Positions 58,331 to 64,000 of a stretch of DNA of 64,000 nucleotides are shown one piece after another (the first letter of the stretch is position 1; every line of letters begins with the position of its first letter). Source of the DNA: Symsagittifera roscoffensis (taxonomy: Eukaryota > Xenacoelomorpha > Acoela > Convolutidae); NCBI RefSeq assembly GCF_963678635.1, contig NC_087063.1, positions 6,540,386 through 6,604,385 of the forward strand, written 5' to 3'. A program made the translations under genes and the position numbers. Below the pieces are notes generated by a model. The model was not told where the DNA came from. It was given only the letters and a program-made list of their open reading frames with translations, and did not search any database.

Positions 58331-59750
58331 AACTCTTGAACTCTTGGTGTGCTATGTTTCTATTTTGTAGTGGATGAGTTATTTTTTTTTCAATGGTGAG
58401 ATTTGGGTTTTGATTTTGACTCTGATGTCTTATTCGGGTTAGATTTCATTTTTATGAAGAATAATAATTAGATATTGGTTTGCTTAGAGATGAGTTTGAT
58501 GGGTTGTTATAAATGGTTCTGAAAATGCTGCATGTACTTCTTCAAAAATAAATGTGTTTTCTACATAAGATATGCAAATAGATGATTCGGGTTGGTTTGA
58601 TTGACCTGTTATAGGTGTTGGTAAATTTTTTTGGTGGCCTGGTAGGTAAATGGAATTTTTTATTGGTGTTTGGTCAGCAATTATGCTTTTTTAAATTCCT
58701 GTTTTTTATTGGCTTAATAAAATATAATTGTCTTGATATTATTATTCTTCAAAGTTTATTGTTAAGATTGTTGCCACTACGAAGATAATTATTGCTTTTG
58801 TAATTATTAAGGATGAGGGAAGCAAGAAAAATGTCGAAAAATTTATCAAAAACAAATAATTTTATTTTGCAGATGCCGTATCATTTAGAAGAAAATCTAA
58901 GTATTATCGTACCTGTTACGTGGTCGATGGTTGGGGAAAGAGACATGCAGCTTTGATTTTGGGAATAGAAATTAAAAAATTGTATATAAAAACTACAAAA
59001 GTTATTATGATGAATTCTAAAATTTTGAATTATAAAAAAATTGCAAAACTTGAAAATGCTTTGTCGAATCGAAAAAATTGATAAGTTTAGAATTAGGAAA
59101 GGGTTTGACTAAATTTTACGTGAGTGTTCAGAAAATGGTTTGCTTTCGAAAGTATTCTTTAATTTTTTTTATGAATTTCATTGATCGTGGTTGGATTGTT
59201 TATTGATTTTAGACAAGTAAGTTGGTTATGAAGCGGTTTCAATGACGGGAAATCGGGAGCTTGGGTTATGAAGTCTCTTGTTTTTGTTTTCATTTCAACA
59301 TGGAATTTTTGAGGATATCTGGATCAGTTGATTAAGGGGGTTGCAACTTGGAAAGGGTGTTTGTGTAAGTTGTCGATCAAAAAGGTCATGCTGATTTTTG
59401 ACTTAAAGGTCCTTGAGTTGGAGTTATAGATCAAGTTAAAGTTAAAGTTATGTCGGGTATAAATAGCAGTGGTGTTGAACAAAGAGTGAGGAGATGACTT
59501 CGACTGAACTGACATGATTGGCCGGTTTTCTATGACTATTTCTGGGAAATAGAGAAAAGAAGAGGTTAAAGACAGGCATTGGAAAATGTCTACTCTGATG
59601 TCTTTTTCATCAATAAAATAAATAAAAGATTTTAACTGATTCTTACACCGCTACAAAATTTTCAAATCGTTTATTTTTTCTATTGATGGAAAAGACAGCG
59701 AAATAGAAAATTTCCAATACCTGACTTCAACTTTTTCATGTTCTGGTGTA
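58331..59750. other. Decayed retroelement sequence without recognisable gene
   Basis: T-rich minus-strand remnants between the third ORF and the integrase of copy 2. A hydrophobic minus-strand stretch near 58700-58850 parallels the membrane-segment frame 30991-31179 of copy 1. Nothing else can be assigned. Confidence 0.45.
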
Positions 59751-59754
59751 TGAA

Positions 59755-61010
59755 TCAGTTAGAGGTTTCTGAAATTATACTACCTGTAATATTTTTCATT
59801 GAGGAAAAAATATTAGATTGTTTTTTCGAAGTTGGTTGATTTTCGTTGTTTTGATTTTTTTTTCCAAATGGTTGAAACTGATCTTGCAACATACGGTTTC
59901 TTCTTTGTTTGTCAGCTGTTTTTACTAGATTTTTTTCTGATATAATTTTCATTTTAGGAATGGGGTCCTCGGGGGTGAAATCGGGGGTTTTCGATATTTG
60001 TGATTCATTATTGTTTTAAGAAATTTCAAGAAAGTGTAGTCCTGAAAAAGAGTTTTATTGTGGTAATTCGCAAAGAGTTTTTTAGGGGCAAAATGGTAAA
60101 AAGTTTTTCCAATGTTGGGTTACATTTTTTAAAATTTGATCAGTTTATTTGTATGTTACATCTGCAGGTTTTCAATGATTGGATATAATGATTTTCAAAT
60201 AGGTTGTGACTTTTTGAAATTGATTTTTGTATGAAAAAATTTGGAATTACAACTAATTTTCCAATTTCTAAATCGGGTTTTAAACTTGGGTTTGTTGGTG
60301 AGTGAATAGTCTGTCTTTATAGTCTTTTTTTGCATATTATTGATAAATTTACTTGTCTCTTTTATGTTTAATCAATATCCAATCTTTTTGGATACCAGAG
60401 GCAAAGTATGTGGTTGATGAAAAGGATTTTCAAGGAGTCTTTTGTCAGTTGGCAATTTCTTTCTGAATTTTTTGATGAATTTGCTGTTAACATTGTTGGT
60501 TGCTGTGGTTTCCGTCGGAAAGTCGTTTCGGACGGTGAAAATCCAAAAGTTGTTGCGAATTTCGAGTTATTTTCTATTGGATATAATGTGATAATGTGAT
60601 AGTTTCCTTGTTTATAAATTCTGTTCCATTGTCTGTAAAAGGGTTTCGGATTATCCAAATATTACTACACAGTGTTCTTGAAGTGTCGTGTATGCAGAGT
60701 AGGCGTTACTATGTAGTACAGGTCTTAATGCTATATAAACAGTAAGTGCGTCTTCAATTACAATTGTTTCTAAATTTCCTTCTGAAGATGGCGATAAAGG
60801 GCCTTTTGTGTAAAAGAAATTCTCTGACTTGAATATAAGAATTAACCTTTAAAATCTTGTCTTTCTGCGATTTGATTTTGACCTGAAAAAGGTTTTCTCA
60901 AAAGACTTGCAATACAATAGCTAGAAAGTTTTTTAATCCGTGTTGGTGCATTTGGAAAAAAAACGTGTGAAAATTTGATATGTTTTTTTTTTGTATTTTA
61001 GGTATTATGT
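59755..61010 (-). pseudogene. Integrase C-terminal half of retroelement copy 2, broken
   Basis: Frames 59755-59952 (basic tail) and 60368-60658 correspond to the end of the 32985-34340 integrase, for example the RKPQQPTMLTANSSK string against RKPRKPTMFTANAHK. Upstream, 60700-60900 shows the catalytic-core coding in several frames. Heavily mutated. Confidence 0.7.
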
Positions 61011-61430
61011 ATGAAATGCTATTAAAGCAAACTTAATGGAAGACAGGGGATTTTTTTATCTGGAATGTGATATTCCAATATATTGCTAATTTCAAGACTG
61101 TGGTATTTTGAAATTTTTAGATTCATAAGAGTAAAATACTTTTTTTCTAAAATAGTGACACCAGGTTTTGTTGGCTTAGTTTGTATTTATGCAAAGGTTT
61201 CTTTCGGCGACCAACAGTTTTTGATATCTCCTAGGTAGGTTGTTAGAGTAATTGTATACGGCAAGAAGATAGTTTCATTTTTTTGATTCGACAAAAGTAA
61301 ATTATCTGTTGACTTTTTAAATCAAATAGTTTAGTAATGGTATATACTTGTTTTCGTAACTATTGGTCCTGATAACTGCAAAAAATTTATTTCGTTTGAG
61401 AATTTGATTATGTGCTTATGATTGTGTTTT

Positions 61431-61846
61431 GTTTTTTATCCATGATGAAATTGGAAAACTTTAACTGTGTTGTTTCCACATAAGTCAAATTTTTAATGAT
61501 TTTTCTGGCGATCTAAGTAAAGTGGAAAGTCAAGCTTAACCTCAATACACCATCAGAATTATTTACACGAAAAACAATCGTAAAAATAACCCAAAAATGT
61601 ATGCTCTCTCGCGCTTAAGACGAAGCATCACCACGGTTAGACCGCAAATATGCGGTTAAATTGATTCTGATACTGTTAAAATAATCAATTCAGAACACTT
61701 TCCACTTTACTTAGATCGCCAGAAAAATCATTGAAAATTTGATTTATGTGGAAACAACACAGTTAAAATTTTCCAATTTCATCGTGGATAAAAAACAGAT
61801 TGTTTTTCGTGTAAATAATTCTGATGGTGTATTGAGGTTAAGCTTG
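61431..61846. repeat. Interleaved inverted repeats (A B ... A' B')
   Basis: Segment A (61431-61529) is inverted at 61698-61796, with few mismatches over 99 bp. Segment B (61531-61579) is inverted, perfectly, at 61798-61846. The order is A-B-A'-B', not nested, so the two hairpins are mutually exclusive. The minus-strand reading of A fits retroelement RNase H-region coding, so one side is the original and the other an inverted duplicate. Confidence 0.9.
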
Positions 61847-62043
61847 TCTAGTAGAGAAAGAACTTTACCCGCTGTTTAAGTTATATGTAGCTTTAGAATT
61901 TTATATAAAGTTTTTTGAATTTTGTATCGTGTCATCGTGTCTGAATCGGGTTAATTTTTTGTGTAACGGGAACGATAATAGGTTTTTGATCAAAACATAT
62001 AGCTACTGGAGGTTTTGATCCAAGGATCAATTTTTTTCTACGA

Positions 62044-62240
62044 GTTTTTTATCAGCAAGTTCAAGGTTTTCCACACAAGCTGAGCTAAGACTCTCTATGA
62101 TTATGAGAGAGTGTATTGCTATTTTTTATACGATCTCATATTCTGTTAAGGTTTATATTATAGCTGTACACTCTTTCTAATAAGCGTAGAGAGTCTTAGC
62201 TCTGCTTGTGTGGAAAAGTTTGAACTTGCTGATAAAAAAC
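62044..62240. repeat. Palindromic element, ~70-bp arms
   Basis: Arms 62044-62113 and 62169-62240 are inverted copies. The outer parts are GTTTTTTATCAGCAAGTTCA and its complement. The inner parts contain ACACAAGC and GCTAAGACTCTCTA. A 55-bp loop separates them. It interrupts RT/RNase H coding, as expected for a small foldback or MITE insertion. Boundary duplications were not identified. Confidence 0.85.
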
Positions 62241-63350
62241 TTCATTTTGGTTTGTGCCTTGATGTGATTGTAAATGTGTTGTGCCAATTCCAAAATTAGA
62301 AGCGTCGCACATGACATAGAAATTTTGTTTGGGATCAGGGATAGTTTTTGATTTTTGATATGTCAATAGTGTTCTGATTCCATCAAAACTTTTTTGATGT
62401 TCCAGGGTCCTATCGAAGTCATCCTGTCGAAGTAATATGTTAAAAATGGTCGAAGATATGATTGCATTTTATAAACGTGTTTGCTTAAAAAATTTAACAT
62501 TCCAAGGATTTCTATGATTTTATTTTTGTTTGATGGTGGTTGAAATTTTAAAATTGCATTCTTCATTCTAGGTGTTATTGTTGTTACTTCGATAACATGT
62601 CTAAAAATTTAATGTGATTAGACGGGTGAAAAAAAATGTGATTTATCGGGGGCTGCTTTCATATTTTTTTCTAAGTAAAATATGATGCTAGGTACATAAA
62701 ACATTGAACATTTCTTGTTTTGTTTGTGATTGTATGAAGAAATCGTCAAATTAAATGGTAAAAATTTTTAATAAGTGATCTGAAGATTTTAGTCATAACT
62801 GCAGAAAAAATTGCTGGTACCATGGAGATACCATAGAATAGTCTTTTTTTTCATTTTGTTGGTTGCCAATAAGAAATGGTGGTAAGCGGCGTGATTGTTC
62901 TTCCGGTGGCATCCAATTATATGCACTATTCTTCCAGCTGGTATATCATGTCTCCCGTTTATTTTTGTAAGTATTACTTGTATTGGTTCTGTGGGCCAAC
63001 TTAATTTCGGTTCAATGATTAGGCAGCTTAAATATCTCGCGTCTATTACTATTAAAAGGGATTCGTGTTTTGCGAGAATAAAAACTTGGTTGATAAAAGT
63101 GTTCTCTTAGTTTGTTGTTCTGTATTTACTGGTGGAAAGTTGTTGTATTGCACGAGGATGTCTAAAAGTCTATGTACTTTATCTTTTGAGTATATTGGAA
63201 ATTTACAAGCGCGTTATTTTTGATAACTGCGTCGCGAAATTAAATTTTGGCATTGCGTAGACCTTGGGGTATTTTAATTAAAAAAACTGCTAACTGTTTA
63301 AATTCTTGTTGATTTGTTTGAGAATGTTGAGAATTAAACATTGTCAAAAG

Positions 63351-63584
63351 TGTTTGTTGTCAGTAGTGTATTTCGAACTTTTAAATTTAGTTTTAAGAAA
63401 AAAGGAACTTGTGATGTTTTCTTTGCTTCATTTCAATTCATTTGTGATATTGTTAATATATAAGTCTTTTGGAACCTGATCTAAACTATGTTTCAATATT
63501 TATAATTTAGACATTTAACCATTGTAAAGTATTTAATATTAACCAATCACAATCCATCTAACTAACTACCCACTTATTTGTAAG
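63351..63584. other. No recognisable feature
   Basis: AT-rich sequence between the RT relic and the LTR-like end segment. Nothing assigned. Confidence 0.5.
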
Positions 63585-64000
63585 TGCTGAAATTACTTGT
63601 AAAATAGCACGAGAGAGATTTGAATATAACTTAGAAAATAGTTGCCTCTCCCGAGTACTTCAGCAGCCGCAACAATACCAGTATACTCTAGATCTATTGA
63701 GCCTAGCAGAGACTAGTTAAACACCCTGAGACTAGTAGTAATAAGAGTAAGATTAGGATCGGTATTAGACTAAGAAGTTGCACGAATCTATCCGGCCAAA
63801 AATAAGATAGCGTGACGAGCAGACGGTGTACCCTATCCGAAATTACTCTATGAGATAAGGCAAAAAGACTTAACTCATCTGGTGCGCCCATAAGTCTCGA
63901 ACAAGACCTTAAAAAACAAATTAGCTTAGAACTAACAACAAAATTAGATTAGAAAATAGACAGAAACATTTTCAAATTGTTATACGATAATAATTTAATT
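63585..64000 (+). mobile_element. Possible LTR end plus primer-binding site of another retroelement
   Basis: Base composition changes here, with richer GC and CTCTCCCGAGTACTTCAGCA. A segment starting TG (63585) and ending CA (63877) is followed two bases later by TGGTGCGCCC (63880-63889). That string has the form of a tRNA-primed binding site, complementary to a tRNA 3' end in GGGCGCACCA. If so, a plus-oriented element starts here and extends out of the window. Only one LTR edge is in view, so this is tentative. Confidence 0.3.

Larger units (their letters stand above)
61080..63350 (-). pseudogene. Reverse transcriptase / RNase H relic of copy 2, with rearrangements
   Basis: On the minus strand, in order: RT N-terminal coding (63110-63350); a KLSWPTEPIQVILTKINGR segment near 63000; the FDDFF active-site string (YxDD-box equivalent) with IQSQTKQEMF near 62700-62756; KAAPDKSHFF near 62630-62660; and the connection segment EILGMLNFLSKHVYKMQSYL at 62363-62566, which precedes RNase H in Ty3 elements. 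Several frameshifts break it. Two inverted-repeat structures (61431-61846, 62044-62240) lie inside the RNase H portion. Confidence 0.72.

Noticed and set aside
1-64000. CRISPR array, rRNA, tRNA genes
   Set aside because: Tandem repeats here are ~980 bp or 2.24 kb without short direct repeats and unique spacers. No tRNA cloverleaf or rRNA core sequences were recognised.

Overview
This window is eukaryotic nuclear DNA. It is AT-rich, carries protein genes split by short GT-AG introns with pyrimidine-rich acceptors, and is dominated by repeats and mobile elements. Domain content (KDM2/KDM7-like JmjC, KMT5A-like SET, BRCT, Ty3/Gypsy-type integrase) suggests an invertebrate animal or a close relative. 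I cannot name the species. No rRNA, tRNA, CRISPR or prokaryotic signals were seen. A 200-base run of N (38034-38233) is a scaffold gap.

Layout. (1) 1-22110: about 22 head-to-tail copies of a satellite of roughly 980 bp. Spacing is irregular in the first block (928-1104 bp) and very regular in the second (977-981 bp). A retroelement fragment (11776-12647) separates the two blocks. (2) 22111-27404: a near-identical 2.24-kb segment repeated 2.4 times, each full copy holding an embedded scrap of the satellite. (3) 27405-40242 and 56867-63350: decayed minus-strand copies of a Ty3/Gypsy-like retroelement (gag-like, reverse transcriptase/RNase H, integrase, and a third reading frame in the env position). 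They carry frameshifts, tandem and inverted duplications, and an integrase that has lost two of its three catalytic acids. (4) 40243-56866: the main discovery, a 16.6-kb DNA transposon inserted into the third reading frame of one retroelement copy. (5) 63585-64000: a possible LTR plus primer-binding site of another element.

The large transposon is supported by a perfect 22-bp terminal inverted repeat, by duplicated target bases, and by an empty site reconstructed from the paralogous retroelement copy at about 29.4 kb. Both ends carry clusters of an ATGGATTCCGGGA-type motif, the usual layout of transposase binding sites. Inside are four genes: a multi-exon transposase-like gene with a BRCT-like C-terminus (41432-44747, +); a C2HC zinc finger/JmjC dioxygenase gene related to KDM2/KDM7 demethylases (45612-50089, +); an unrecognised four-exon gene with an Agenet/chromo-barrel-like N-terminus (50616-52740, -); and a KMT5A-like SET methyltransferase gene (53175-55942, +). 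The last two are divergent and share a 0.4-kb promoter region containing a near-perfect 65-bp inverted repeat.

Inference: this is a mobile element that carries both a histone-mark eraser and a histone-mark writer with its transposase, perhaps to control chromatin at its own copies or at insertion sites. Several reading-frame breaks lie in homopolymers and all go in the -1 direction. They may be assembly errors, mutational decay or programmed frameshifts, so present activity is uncertain.
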